Source: Flavobacterium sp. (GTDB lineage Bacteria > Bacteroidota > Bacteroidia > Flavobacteriales > Flavobacteriaceae). From it: a DNA stretch of 64,000 bases. A program made the position numbers and the translations under genes. Position 1 is the first letter of the stretch; each line of letters starts with the position of its first letter. Below, in pieces: positions 42,269-52,700 of this stretch. The notes below the pieces were generated by a model. That model made no database searches. It was not told the DNA's origin and saw only the letters and a list, made by a program, of their open reading frames with translations. Where the stretch lies: the NCBI GenBank assembly GCA_020403245.1, contig JADBYA010000009.1, positions 1 to 64,000 of the forward strand. The letters are read 5' to 3'.

Positions 42269-44539
42269 ATGAGAAATTTAAAAAACACTTTATTTTATTT
42301 ACTAGTTACAGGTGGTTTTGGCTACTTAATGTATTGGATAATTGTTCAAGGAAAATTTCTTGAAGTGGGAAGAGAAATAGTATCGCCTACTTCAAATGAT
42401 AGTGAATGGATTCAGTTTTTAAGTTCGCTTTTTCATAATCTGCAACATCCATTACCATTATTGTTACTTCAAATAATTACCATTGTTTTAGTAGCTCGTA
42501 TTTTTGGTTGGATTTTTAGAAAGATTGGTCAACCCACCGTAATCGGAGAAATAATTGCTGGAATTGTTCTAGGACCATCATTGTTTGGGCTTTATTTTCC
42601 TGATATGAAAGAGGCCTTGTTTCCCGTTGCTTCACTCGGAATTCTCCAAATGTTGAGCCAAGTTGGTTTAATTTTTTTCATGTTCGTTATCGGCATGGAA
42701 TTGGACTTAAAAGTTTTGAAAAATAAAGCTAACGAAGCAGTTGTTATCAGTCATGCTAGTATAATAATTCCTTTTGCTTTGGGAGTTGGACTAGCTTATT
42801 TTATATATTATCAATTTGCTCCTCCAGGAATTGAATTTTTATCCTTTAGTTTATTTATGGGAATAGCCATGAGTATCACTGCTTTTCCAGTTTTAGCTAG
42901 AATTGTGCAAGAGAGAGGTATTCATAAAACAAGATTAGGAACCATAGTAATCACTTGTGCAGCTGCCGATGATATCACAGCTTGGTGTTTATTGGCGGCT
43001 GTAATTGCCATTGTAAAAGCGGGGAGTTTTGTAAGCTCAATATATACAATTGGTTTAGCAATTAGTTATGTTTTAATGATGCTTTTTGTGGTAAAACCAT
43101 TCCTGAAAAGGGTTGGAGATTTATATGCTAAGAAAAATAATATCAAGAAACCGGTTGTTGCCATCTTTTTTTTAATGCTTATAATATCGTCTTATTTAAC
43201 AGAAATTATTGGAATTCATGCTTTATTTGGCGCTTTTGTTGCAGGAGCAATCATGCCAGATATTGCTAAGTTTAGAAATGTTTTTATCGAAAAAGTAGAG
43301 GATATCTCATTAATCTTATTGCTACCATTATTCTTTGTTTTTACAGGTTTACGTACAGAAATTGGTTTAATCAATGAACCTTATTTATGGAAAATTACGG
43401 GTTATATTATCTTGGTTGCTGTAGTAGGAAAGTTTTTGGGAAGTGCTTTGGCAGCACGATTTGTGGGTCAAAGTTGGCAGGAAAGTTTAACAATTGGCGC
43501 TTTAATGAATACTAGAGGATTGATGGAATTGGTGGTGCTTAACATTGGATACGAACTAGGGGTGCTTTCTCCCAAAATATTCACCATGATGGTTATTATG
43601 GCATTAGTCACTACATTCATGACTGGTCCTGCATTGGATTTAATTAATTTTATTTTTAAAACTAAAGATATAATCATCCCTTCAGAAATTAAGAAAAATT
43701 CGAAGTTTAAAATTCTAATTTCTTTTGGGAATAACGAAAAAGGGAAGTCATTACTCCGATTAGCTAACAGTTTGGTAAAAGGCCAAACAGAAAATACTAA
43801 TATAACTGCCATGCACTTAACAATGAGTGATGAAATGCACGCATATAATTTGGAAGAATATGAAACCACAACCTTTGAGCCAATTATCAAAGAATCAGTT
43901 AAGCTAAATCAAGAAATCACTACTATTTTCAAAGCCACAGGTGACATAGAGACAGATATTGCTGATATTGCAAAAGAAGGGCAATATGATTTGGTTTTAG
44001 TGGGTGTTGGGAAATCAATTTATGAAGGGACTTTTTTGGGGAAAATTCTTGGATTTACTTCCCGAATTATTAATCCTGACAGATTGTTGGATAAATTTAC
44101 AGGAAAGGAAGGACTGTTTGAAAACTCACCTTTTGATGAAAGAACACGACTTCTAATCTCAAAAACCAAGGAACCATTAGGGATATTAATTGACAAAGAT
44201 TTGCAAAAAATAAAAAATGTTTTTATTGGAATATACAGCATTGGAGACGTATTTCTAATAGATTATGCTCAAAAATTAATGTATAATAATGACTCTCATG
44301 TGACCATTTTGGATAATAATGAGCACACTAAAAATAATTTTATTATTCAGAATTCATTAGTAGCACTAGAAGAAAAGCATACAGATAATTTTGATGTTTT
44401 TCAACCTAATCAAATTAATAAACCATTTTTATTGCAGCAAGACTTAGCTATTTTCAGTTTGGAAACTTGGAAAAAATTAGTTGATGAAGAAGTTTCTTGG
44501 TTGGCTGATATTCCATCAGTGTTAATTATAAAACCATAA
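42269..44539 (+). CDS. Cation:proton antiporter (KefB/CPA2 type) with USP-like tail
   Basis: A 756-residue protein whose N-terminal ~450 residues are a CPA2 exchanger with about 12 helices: PTVIGEIIAGIVLGPSLFGL, VGLIFFMFVIGMELDL, ITAFPVLARIVQERG, TCAAADDITAWCLLA (paired Asp) and GALMNTRGLMELVVLNIG. The C-terminal ~290 residues are two universal-stress-protein-like domains (FKILISFGNNEKGKSLLRLAN, YDLVLVGVGKSIYEG). Likely Na+/H+ or K+/H+ exchange at the inner membrane. It is monocistronic with a terminator at 44549. Confidence 0.9.
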   Translation: MRNLKNTLFYLLVTGGFGYLMYWIIVQGKFLEVGREIVSPTSNDSEWIQFLSSLFHNLQHPLPLLLLQIITIVLVARIFGWIFRKIGQPTVIGEIIAGIVLGPSLFGLYFPDMKEALFPVASLGILQMLSQVGLIFFMFVIGMELDLKVLKNKANEAVVISHASIIIPFALGVGLAYFIYYQFAPPGIEFLSFSLFMGIAMSITAFPVLARIVQERGIHKTRLGTIVITCAAADDITAWCLLAAVIAIVKAGSFVSSIYTIGLAISYVLMMLFVVKPFLKRVGDLYAKKNNIKKPVVAIFFLMLIISSYLTEIIGIHALFGAFVAGAIMPDIAKFRNVFIEKVEDISLILLLPLFFVFTGLRTEIGLINEPYLWKITGYIILVAVVGKFLGSALAARFVGQSWQESLTIGALMNTRGLMELVVLNIGYELGVLSPKIFTMMVIMALVTTFMTGPALDLINFIFKTKDIIIPSEIKKNSKFKILISFGNNEKGKSLLRLANSLVKGQTENTNITAMHLTMSDEMHAYNLEEYETTTFEPIIKESVKLNQEITTIFKATGDIETDIADIAKEGQYDLVLVGVGKSIYEGTFLGKILGFTSRIINPDRLLDKFTGKEGLFENSPFDERTRLLISKTKEPLGILIDKDLQKIKNVFIGIYSIGDVFLIDYAQKLMYNNDSHVTILDNNEHTKNNFIIQNSLVALEEKHTDNFDVFQPNQINKPFLLQQDLAIFSLETWKKLVDEEVSWLADIPSVLIIKP

Positions 44540-44548
44540 ATAGTAGAG

Positions 44549-44591
44549 AAAAACAGTCTTGAAATATTTTATTATTAACAAACTGTTTTTT
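44549..44591. terminator. Terminator between convergent antiporter and frr genes
   Basis: AAAACAGT (44550-44557) pairs with ACTGTTTT (44582-44589), flanked by A and T runs, so it could act in both directions. Confidence 0.6.
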
Positions 44592-44605
44592 ATTGAATTA
44601 AAAGG

Positions 44606-45166
44606 TTACACCTTCATAATCTCTGCTTCTTTTGCAGCCAAATGTTCATCCACCTTTCTTATAAAAGTATCAGTCAGTTTTTGAACATCTTCTTCGGCAC
44701 TTTTGCAAATGTCTTCTGAAGTGCCTTCTTTTTCTAATTTTTTGATGTCGGTATTGGCATCTTTGCGAGCATTTCTGATTCCTATTTTTGCATCTTCAGC
44801 TTCGGCCTTGGCTTGTTTCACCAAATCACGTCTTCTTTCTTCTGTCAAAGCCGGTACATTAATAATTATCATGTCACCATTATTCATGGGGTTGAAACCT
44901 ATATTAGCAATCATTATCGCTTTTTCTATAGTTTGCAACATGCTTTTTTCGTAGGGTTGGATGGTAATCGTTCTGGCATCGGGAACATTCACATTGGAAA
45001 CTTGAGAAAGAGGTGTTTGGGAACCATAATATTCAACAAAAACACTTCCTAACATTTGTGGAGATGCTTTCCCAGCACGAATATTTAAAAATTCTTTTTC
45101 TAAATGTGCAATAGAACCTAACATAGATTCTTCTGTACTGTCTAAAATAAATTCAATTTCTTCCAT
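44606..45166 (-). CDS. frr: Ribosome recycling factor
   Basis: I start at the ATG at 45166 (186 residues: MEEIEFILDSTEESMLGSIA); an upstream in-frame start adds a Thr/Lys-rich stretch from a repeat and is unlikely. RRF signatures: HLEKEFLNIRAGKASPQML, LSQVSNVNVPDARTITIQPYEKSML, GDMIIINVPALTEERRRDLVKQAK, RNARKDANTDIKKLEK. It frees ribosomes after termination with EF-G. It is about 70 bp downstream of pyrH, a classic pairing. Confidence 0.96.
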   Translation of the reverse strand: MEEIEFILDSTEESMLGSIAHLEKEFLNIRAGKASPQMLGSVFVEYYGSQTPLSQVSNVNVPDARTITIQPYEKSMLQTIEKAIMIANIGFNPMNNGDMIIINVPALTEERRRDLVKQAKAEAEDAKIGIRNARKDANTDIKKLEKEGTSEDICKSAEEDVQKLTDTFIRKVDEHLAAKEAEIMKV

Positions 45167-45236
45167 TGTTTTATTGTTTGTGGTTTGTCGTTTATGGTTT
45201 GTTGTTAATAATAAACAACAAATTATTAACACTAAA

Positions 45237-45944
45237 CTATATTCTTACTACGGTTCCTATGTTTTCTCCGTTACAAATTTTTAATAAATTTCCTTTTTTA
45301 TTCATATCAAAAACTACGATTGGTAATGCGTTTTCTTGGCTTAATGTGAAAGCAGTTGAGTCCATCACGTTCAATCCTTTTTTAATAACATCATCAAAGC
45401 TTATACTATCAAATTTTATAGCATTTGTATTTTTTTCTGGATCAGAATCATAAATTCCATCCACGCGTGTTCCTTTTAAAATAACATCAGCGTGAACTTC
45501 AACACCACGAAGTACCGCAGCGGTATCAGTAGTAAAATAGGGATTACCAGTTCCAGCACCAAATATTACAATTCTTCCTTTTTCAAGATGACGAACAGCT
45601 CTTCTCTTGATATAAGGCTCAGCAATAGCTTCAATTTTTAAAGCCGTTTGTAAACGGGTCAACATTCCCTTGTCCTCTAGCGCGCCTTGCAACGCCATTC
45701 CGTTAATAACTGTGGCAAGCATTCCCATATAATCGCCTTGCACTCTGTCCATTCCATTGCTTGCTCCTGAGACTCCTCTAAAAATATTTCCACCACCAAT
45801 AACAATGGCAATTTCTATCCCTTTGTCATGAATTGCTTTGATTTCATCGGCATATTCGGCCAAACGCTTTGGGTCTATTCCATATTGTCTATCGCCCATC
45901 AAAGCTTCGCCACTCAGTTTTAGAAGAATTCTTTTGTATTTCAT
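45237..45944 (-). CDS. pyrH: UMP kinase
   Basis: A 235-residue amino-acid-kinase-fold enzyme: [86 protein letters not shown]. It phosphorylates UMP to UDP. It is usually allosterically controlled by GTP and UTP. It is paired with frr downstream. Confidence 0.97.
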   Translation of the reverse strand: MKYKRILLKLSGEALMGDRQYGIDPKRLAEYADEIKAIHDKGIEIAIVIGGGNIFRGVSGASNGMDRVQGDYMGMLATVINGMALQGALEDKGMLTRLQTALKIEAIAEPYIKRRAVRHLEKGRIVIFGAGTGNPYFTTDTAAVLRGVEVHADVILKGTRVDGIYDSDPEKNTNAIKFDSISFDDVIKKGLNVMDSTAFTLSQENALPIVVFDMNKKGNLLKICNGENIGTVVRI

Positions 45945-45963
45945 CAGTAGAATTTTTATGTTG

Positions 45964-45971
45964 CAAATATA
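45964..45971 (-). promoter_or_regulatory. -7 box of pyrH-frr
   Basis: TATATTTG on the minus strand (TAnnTTTG match), 20 bp before the pyrH ATG; no convincing -33 box is visible. Confidence 0.45.
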
Positions 45972-46032
45972 AACATATTATGTTTTTTATGGTATTGGAT
46001 AAAAAAGATTATTTGGAAACAATTATCACCTT

Positions 46033-46059
46033 TTTGAACCGTTTGCTTTTGTAGCTTTG
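46033..46059 (+). promoter_or_regulatory. Candidate promoter of the thioredoxin-like gene
   Basis: TTTG at 46033-46036, 15 bp, TAGCTTTG at 46052-46059, 20 bp before the ATG. The -7 box is a perfect match; the spacing is short. Confidence 0.45.
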
Positions 46060-46078
46060 TGCCATAAATTTAAAAAGC

Positions 46079-46681
46079 ATGAAATCCATCCTAAAAAATA
46101 GTTTGTCAAAAAGTTACACCTATAGTGAATATAGAAGACAAATCACGTCATTGCTACAAGCAGGGAAATCATCTGGAAATGAACAATCCGAAGCGTTGAC
46201 ACATTATTCTGAATTGAATGAAGTACGGATGAATAGATTAGACAAAACGATGAAAGTTTCAGATGAAAATGGTCAAAAATTACAAAATCTGAAACGTAAT
46301 TACATTTGGTTAGTGATTTCCGAAGGTTGGTGTGGAGATGCAGCACAAATTCTTCCAGTAATTACTAAAATGGCGGAACAATCAGAGAAAATAGAATTAA
46401 AAATTGTTTTCCGTGATGAAAATGAAGCATTAATGAATTTATTTTTGACCAATGGAACGAAATCAATTCCGAAGCTAATTATTTTAGATAAAAACACTTT
46501 GGAAGTTTTAGCCGATTTTGGACCCAGACCAAAAGGAGCAAACCAATTGATTGCTGATTATAAATCGCTGCATGGAATAGTAGACGAAACCGCTAAAACA
46601 GAATTACAACTTTGGTATTTGCACGACAAAGGAATTTCTATTCAAAATGAAATTTTGGATGTATTAGTCACTCTTGAGTAA
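46079..46681 (+). CDS. Thioredoxin-family protein with WCGDA in place of CxxC
   Basis: This 200-residue cytoplasmic protein carries YIWLVISEGWCGDAAQILPVIT, strand IELKIVFRDE, and the cis-Pro region GTKSIPKLIILDKN. The second active-site Cys is Asp (CGDA), so it cannot form the usual CxxC disulfide. This CxxD form is characteristic of a Bacteroidota/Firmicutes thioredoxin-like subfamily of unknown function. It converges with truB, overlapping by 14 nt. Confidence 0.82.
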   Translation: MKSILKNSLSKSYTYSEYRRQITSLLQAGKSSGNEQSEALTHYSELNEVRMNRLDKTMKVSDENGQKLQNLKRNYIWLVISEGWCGDAAQILPVITKMAEQSEKIELKIVFRDENEALMNLFLTNGTKSIPKLIILDKNTLEVLADFGPRPKGANQLIADYKSLHGIVDETAKTELQLWYLHDKGISIQNEILDVLVTLE

Positions 46682-47363
46682 TCTTCTTTTCAAATTCCTC
46701 AGGTGAGATTCCATTATCTATAGAGTATTTTCCAATCTTTGTTCTTCGTAAAACAGATAAATATGCTCCAGATTGCATCGCTTTTCCATAGTCAAAAGCA
46801 AGAGACCGAATATACGTTCCTTTGCTGCAAACGACTCTGAAATCAATTTCAGGCAAAGCTATTCTTGTGATTTCAAATTCGTATATGGTGGTTTTCCTAA
46901 AAGCGATTTCAACTTCCTCGCCAGCACGAGCATGTTCGTATAAACGAATGCCATCTTTTTTAATAGCGGAAAAAACAGGTGGTTTTTGGTCAATTTCCCC
47001 TATAAATTGTTTTGTAGTTTCCCGAATTAACGCCTCAGTAATGTGTTCTGTTGGGAATGTTACATTAATTTCGGTTTCCATATCATAAGACGGCGTTGTT
47101 GCCCCAATGGTAAATGTGCCAGTATATTCTTTGGCTTGTCCTTGAATTTCGGTTATTTTTTTGGTAAATTTTCCAGTGCAAACAATTAATAATCCTGTTG
47201 CCAAGGGATCTAAAGTTCCGGCATGACCAATTTTGAATTTTTTTGGAAGGTCGTATTTTCGTTTTAAAATATATTTTAATTTCTTTACTGCTTGAAACGA
47301 AGACCAAGTTAGCGGTTTATCAATCAGTAGAATTTGCCCTTCTAATATAGCTTCTGCAGTCAT
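46668..47363 (-). CDS. truB: tRNA pseudouridine-55 synthase
   Basis: A 231-residue TruB with the catalytic motif IGHAGTLDPLATGLLIV (Asp52), plus LLIDKPLTWSSFQAVKKLK, KEYTGTFTIGATTPSYDMETE, FIGEIDQKPPVFSAIKKDG and CSKGTYIRSLAFDYG. It forms pseudouridine in the T-loop of tRNAs. Its ATG overlaps the uppP stop (TAATG), so they are coupled. Confidence 0.96.
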   Translation of the reverse strand: MTAEAILEGQILLIDKPLTWSSFQAVKKLKYILKRKYDLPKKFKIGHAGTLDPLATGLLIVCTGKFTKKITEIQGQAKEYTGTFTIGATTPSYDMETEINVTFPTEHITEALIRETTKQFIGEIDQKPPVFSAIKKDGIRLYEHARAGEEVEIAFRKTTIYEFEITRIALPEIDFRVVCSKGTYIRSLAFDYGKAMQSGAYLSVLRRTKIGKYSIDNGISPEEFEKKITQE

Positions 47364-48160
47364 TAAATAACAGTTAATTTCATAACAAAGAAATGGATGA
47401 ATAAAATGACTAGACCAGCAACAATTCTATAATAACCAAACATTTTGAAGCCGTGTTTCGATAAATAACCAATGAAGGATTTTATGGCTAACATCGCCAC
47501 AATAAACCCAACCACATTGCCAATAAGTAATAAATTAATTTGGTCATCAGAAAGCACAAATCCATCTTTGTTGTAATCGTAACATTTTTTTATCGTAGCA
47601 CCAAGCATGGTTGGTACCGCTAGGAAAAACGAAAATTCGGCAGCGGTTGTTCTCGATAACTTTTGTGACATACCGCCAATAATGCTAGCACCACTTCTAG
47701 AAACTCCTGGAATCATGGCCAAACATTGAAACAAACCAATTTTGAAAGCTGTTGAATAACTTATTGAATCTGTGTTTTGAGTTTCCTGTGAGTTACTAAA
47801 CCAATCATCAACTTTCAATAAAACAACACCACCAATAACCAATGAAATCGCTACAGTAATAGGATTTTCTAACAAAGCATCAATTTTTTTGCTAAAAAGC
47901 AATCCAAAAACTACAGCAGGAATAAAAGCTACCAATAGCTTAAAGTAGAAATCTATAGTCTGAAAAAAGCGTTTGAAATATAAAACCACCACCGAAAGTA
48001 TCGTGCCAAGTTGGATAACAACGGTAAATAATTTGGTGAAATCATCATGAGCAATACCAAAAAAGGACGAAGCAATAATCATGTGACCTGTGGAAGAAAT
48101 GGGTAAGAATTCAGTTATTCCTTCAATTATGGCAAGTATAATTGCCTGTAAATAATCCAT
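47363..48160 (-). CDS. uppP: Undecaprenyl-diphosphate phosphatase
   Basis: A 265-residue polytopic UppP/BacA protein with the two catalytic regions [20 protein letters not shown] (Glu13, Glu17, His26) and [16 protein letters not shown]. It recycles the lipid carrier for peptidoglycan and confers bacitracin tolerance. It is followed by truB with overlap and preceded by a DUF3098 gene. Confidence 0.96.
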   Translation of the reverse strand: MDYLQAIILAIIEGITEFLPISSTGHMIIASSFFGIAHDDFTKLFTVVIQLGTILSVVVLYFKRFFQTIDFYFKLLVAFIPAVVFGLLFSKKIDALLENPITVAISLVIGGVVLLKVDDWFSNSQETQNTDSISYSTAFKIGLFQCLAMIPGVSRSGASIIGGMSQKLSRTTAAEFSFFLAVPTMLGATIKKCYDYNKDGFVLSDDQINLLLIGNVVGFIVAMLAIKSFIGYLSKHGFKMFGYYRIVAGLVILFIHFFVMKLTVI

Positions 48161-48233
48161 TTTTTAGTGATTAGTGATTGGTAATTAGTCCTTAATAATT
48201 AGTCTTTAGTGATTTTTTGCTTTTCACTCTTCA

Positions 48234-48470
48234 CTATTTACTCTTCTTAAAAATCGAATAAATTGTAATTCCGAAACCAATTAAAACAAGGGTTGGTGCC
48301 AAGCGAATTCTTCTGAAACTGAAAACATCTTCATTAAATACTTTTGGATCATCGCTTCCACCACCACTCATTAGAATAAATCCTAAGACAATGACTGCAA
48401 TACCAATCAATAATGTTTTGTAATTAACTTTATCAAAAAGAAAATCAGGTTTTTGCTCGTTATTTTTCAT
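48234..48470 (-). CDS. DUF3098 family membrane protein
   Basis: A 78-residue protein with two membrane helices (LLIGIAVIVLGFILMSGG and TLVLIGFGITIYSIF) and the central DPKVFNEDVFSFRRIRLAPT, which matches DUF3098 of Bacteroidota. It is positioned between ftsX and uppP, as in many flavobacteria. Function unknown; linkage to ftsX suggests a cell-envelope role. Confidence 0.82.
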   Translation of the reverse strand: MKNNEQKPDFLFDKVNYKTLLIGIAVIVLGFILMSGGGSDDPKVFNEDVFSFRRIRLAPTLVLIGFGITIYSIFKKSK

Positions 48471-48543
48471 TTATGATGAATTTATTTCAGCATCTCAGCT
48501 GAATATTATTTTTATAATCTTTGTCTATTATCTATCTTCTTTA

Positions 48544-49419
48544 TTAATACAAATCGTCTGTTCTTAAATTCAAAAAGCGTTGGGTAGCAAAATAAGTACT
48601 CAACCAAGTAATCACCATACTTAAAACCAATACGCCCATCAGCACAGCAGCAATAGCGAGTTTGTCTTCTAAAATGCCAAGATTTGGAAAATTAGTTTCA
48701 ATATAAATAAGTACGCCAACCAAGACCAAAATAGCCAAACCAGCACCAATCAATCCTAGAATAACACTGGTTTTTAAAAATGGTTTTCTGATGAACGATT
48801 TTGTGGCGCCAACCATTTGCATGGTTTTTATAATAAATCGATTAGCATAAATGGATAAACGCAATGAACTATTGATTAGTAAAACCGAAACCAAAGCAAA
48901 AACAATACTAATAATCAATATCCACATACTGATATTTTTCACATTGTCATTTACCAAAGTCACTAATTGTTTGTCATAAACAATGTCGGCAATCATAGGA
49001 TTTTTGCGCAAGCGAGTTTCAATTTTGGAAATTTCAAGATTGTTTACATAGTCAGCTTTCAAGTGAATATCAAAAGAATTCTGTAGCGGATTGACACCCA
49101 AAAACTGCATGAAATCTTCACCAATTACTTTTTTATGTTGTTCAGCAGCTTTTTCTTTAGATACATATTCGAAAGATTTAGCAAACTTCGCTGTCTTTAA
49201 TTCGCTTGAAAAAGCTTTCATTACCATATCGTCAGCTTCGTTTTTGAAGAAAACAGTCATCGCAATTTCTTCTTTAAAATTATCCGATAATCGCTTGGAA
49301 TTGATGACAAAAAGTCCCAATATTCCCAATAAAAACAACACCAAGAAGATACTCAAAACTACCGAAAAATAGGAGGTAATGACTCTGCGTTTTTGAAACT
49401 TATCAAATGATGATGACAT
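48544..49419 (-). CDS. ftsX: Cell-division protein FtsX
   Basis: This 291-residue protein starts at the ATG at 49419 (an upstream TTG adds two residues). FtsX topology: helix 1 (VVLSIFLVLFLLGILGLFVI), a periplasmic domain (MTVFFKNEADDMVMKAFSSEL, EDFMQFLGVNPLQNSFDIHLK), then three helices (SMWILIISIVFALVSVLLI, LIGAGLAILVLVGVLIYI, VLMGVLVLSMVITWLSTYF) with MQMVGATKSFIRKPF. It partners FtsE to control peptidoglycan hydrolases in division. A structured-RNA element lies 140 bp upstream in the same orientation. Confidence 0.93.
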   Translation of the reverse strand: MSSSFDKFQKRRVITSYFSVVLSIFLVLFLLGILGLFVINSKRLSDNFKEEIAMTVFFKNEADDMVMKAFSSELKTAKFAKSFEYVSKEKAAEQHKKVIGEDFMQFLGVNPLQNSFDIHLKADYVNNLEISKIETRLRKNPMIADIVYDKQLVTLVNDNVKNISMWILIISIVFALVSVLLINSSLRLSIYANRFIIKTMQMVGATKSFIRKPFLKTSVILGLIGAGLAILVLVGVLIYIETNFPNLGILEDKLAIAAVLMGVLVLSMVITWLSTYFATQRFLNLRTDDLY

Positions 49420-49559
49420 AAACAATAATTTAAGCAGTAAAAATAATAAAGAAAATTGTTTTTATCCTTTATAACGTACAAAGTTTTAACTTTATTGTAT
49501 TAAACCGTAAATTTGTACCTAAAATTTTTTAGAAGCAAATGGCTTGGGCTATTTTACCA

Positions 49560-49677
49560 TCCATTTTCCCGCTTTCCGTTACAACCTGCCTGCCGGCAGG
49601 TAGGTCTTTTTCTTTTTGTTCCTTCGACAAGCTCAGGATGACAAAAAGAAAAAGGATTTCCACTGCAATCGGGGCTA
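49560..49677 (-). ncRNA. Flavobacterial structured element, copy 1 (candidate ncRNA)
   Basis: On the minus strand this begins TAGCCCCGATTGCAGTGG and ends AACGGAAAGCGGGAAAATGG, with a hairpin-rich interior made of dispersed repeats (CCTGCCGGCAGG and a TGTCATCCTGAGC-type copy, paired CTTTTTGT/ACAAAAAG). The outer conserved blocks are shared with 55294-55386. The helix CCCG/CGGG here is CCTG/CAGG there, a compensatory change. It could be the computationally described flavo-1-type RNA, but I cannot confirm this. It lies upstream of and codirectional with ftsX. Confidence 0.6.
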
Positions 49678-49754
49678 AAAAACAAACGATTTGAATATTA
49701 AACAACATCAACCGTATCAGAGTTTTAAACCCTCATAGGGTTAATTATAATAAA

Positions 49755-52700
49755 ATGAAATACCATCACGAAAAAATCGAAGCCAAATGGCAAAAATACT
49801 GGGCAGAAAACCAAACGTTTAAAGCCATTAACCCAACTTCCTCTCCTTTGGAGGGATTTGGGGAGGAAAAACCAAAATATTATGTTCTCGATATGTTTCC
49901 TTATCCATCAGGTGCGGGCTTACATGTTGGACATCCACTGGGCTATATTGCTTCCGATATTGTAGCACGTTTCAAACGCCACAAAGGATTCAATGTTTTG
50001 CACCCACAAGGATATGACTCATTTGGTTTACCAGCAGAACAATATGCCATTCAAACTGGCCAACATCCTGAAAAAACGACTCGTGAAAACATTGCGCGTT
50101 ACCGTGAACAGTTAGACAAAATTGGTTTTTCTTTCGATTGGAGTAGAGAAGTGCGCACGTCTAATCCCAATTATTACAAACATACGCAGTGGATTTTTAT
50201 TCAATTGTTCAACTCTTGGTACAATAAGGATACTGATAAAGCAGAAGACATTTCAACTTTAATCTCCGTTTTTGAAAAAGCAGGAAATTCTCCCGAAGTT
50301 TCGGGAGTAAATGCTGTTTGTGATGATAATATTACCTCTTTTTCTGCTGAAGAATGGAATTCTTTTTCGGAAGAAAAGAAACAACAAATTCTGTTACAAT
50401 ACCGATTAACCTATTTGGCAGAAACCGAAGTAAATTGGTGTCCAGCATTAGGTACCGTTTTAGCCAATGACGAAATTGTAAACGGAGTTTCTGAACGTGG
50501 CGGGCATCCTGTTATTCGCAAAAAAATGACGCAATGGTCGATGCGAATTTCTGCCTATGCTGAACGGTTGTTACAAGGTTTAGAAACCATCGATTGGAGT
50601 GAAAGTATTAAGGAAAGTCAACGCAACTGGATTGGAAAATCGGTTGGAGCTGAAATAGTTTTCCCCATCCTATCCTTCCCCAAAGGGGAAGAGAAAGCAA
50701 CCGATGAAAAAATTGCTGGGTATATGACAGGGGGAAAATATTCTCATATTTTGATTAATCATGCCAAAGAGATGCGAAAAAATTCAACTGAAGCAGAAAG
50801 TATTCTTTGGCAAGAGTTGAGAGGGAAAAACCTTGAGGATAAATTTAGACAGCAACATTTAATAGATGATTTTATTGTAGATTTTGTATGTCTTTCAAAA
50901 AAACTTATCATTGAAGTTGACGGAGGATATCATAGTAATCCAAACCAAAAAAAATTAGATGAAGAAAGGACTATTATTTTAAATAAAAAAGGATATAAAA
51001 TAATTCGTTTTTCAAACGATGAAGTTTTATTTTCAATCAGTGATGTTATTTCAAAAATAAAAAACCATTTACAAGAAAGAGATATTCTAACTCTCTCAAA
51101 TCCTACTTTGTCTCCCTCTCCTTTGGAGAGGGCTGGGGTGAGGATGTCTCCCTCTCCTTTGGAGAGGGCTGGGGTGAGGATTTTTACCACCCGCCCAGAT
51201 ACCATTTTCGGAGTAACTTTTATGACGTTAGCTCCAGAACACGAATTGGTTTCCCAAATCACAACACCTGAACAAAAAGCGGCTGTTGATGCTTATATTG
51301 AAGCTACAGCCAAGCGTTCGGAAAGAGAAAGAATGGCAGATATCAAAACCATTTCGGGTGTTTTCACAGGGGCATTTGCCGAACATCCGTTTACGGCAGC
51401 ACCCATTCCAATATGGATTGGCGATTATGTTTTGGCTGGTTACGGTACTGGAGCTGTGATGGCAGTGCCTTGTGGCGATGAAAGAGATTATGCTTTCGCA
51501 AAACATTTTAATATTCCAATCAAAAACATTTTCAATCAAGATATTTCCGAAACAGCGTTTGTCAGTAAAGAAGGTTTTCAATTGGTAAACTCCGATTTCT
51601 TAAACGGATTGGGCTATAAAGAAGCCACCAAAAAAGTTATAGAGGAATTGGAAAAAATCGGACAAGGGAAAGGCAAAACTAATTACCGTTTGCGCGATGC
51701 CGTGTTCTCAAGACAACGCTATTGGGGCGAACCATTTCCGGTGTATTATGTAAATGGATTGCCGCAGATGATTGATGCCAAACATTTACCAGTAGTCCTT
51801 CCAGAAGTTGAAAAATACTTACCTACCGAAGACGGACAACCGCCACTTGGTAATGCCAAAGCGTGGCATTGGGACACCAACACCAATCAAATAGTAAGTG
51901 TTGAAGACCCTGCGAATCCCCCTTTGGGGGTTTGGGGGCTTGAATTAAACACCATGCCAGGTTGGGCAGGCAGTTCATGGTATTGGATGCGTTACATGGA
52001 TGCGAACAATGAGAATGAATTTGCCAGCCAAGAAGCACTAAAATACTGGGAAAGCGTTGATTTATACATAGGCGGAAGCGAACACGCCACCGGGCATTTA
52101 TTGTACGCTCGTTTTTGGAACAAATTCCTAAAAGATAGAGGTTACGCACCTACTGAAGAACCCTTTAAGAAATTGATTAATCAAGGGATGATTTTGGGGA
52201 TGAGTGCTATTGTTTATCGAGTTCAATCAACTATTTATGGTATTGAAAATGTAAAGTATAATGACAAAGGGCATAAACTTTTAAGTTTTAATGGAGTTGT
52301 AAATGAATCTCCAATAAATAATCTTTATGTTTCAAAAGAAATTTTGGCAGAAGCACTTGGAGAAAAAAAGTTCAAAGCTTTAAAAGATCACTCTAATCCT
52401 TTTTTTGATGATGGTGTAAAGAATGAATTATATCAGTATATATATAATAACTTTGGATTTAGTGAATATGAACTTGATTTGATTGATGAGGAAAAAATGA
52501 TTATGTCAATTGAAGTATCTCCAATCAGAATTGATGTAAATAATATCAATGCTTCAGATGAAATAATTGATATAGATAAATTGAGATTTTGGAATGAATT
52601 TAAAGATGCTCATTTTTTAATGAGAAATGGAAAATTTTTGGTTGATAGAGAAATTGAAAAAATGTCAAAAAGATGGCTTAACGTAGTCAATCCCGATGAT

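Noticed and set aside
49529..49711. 60-residue minus-strand frame (LSLSKEQKEKDLPAGRQ)
   Set aside because: It is the structured element plus dispersed repeats read in one frame; such LPAGRQ peptides are a known repeat artefact.
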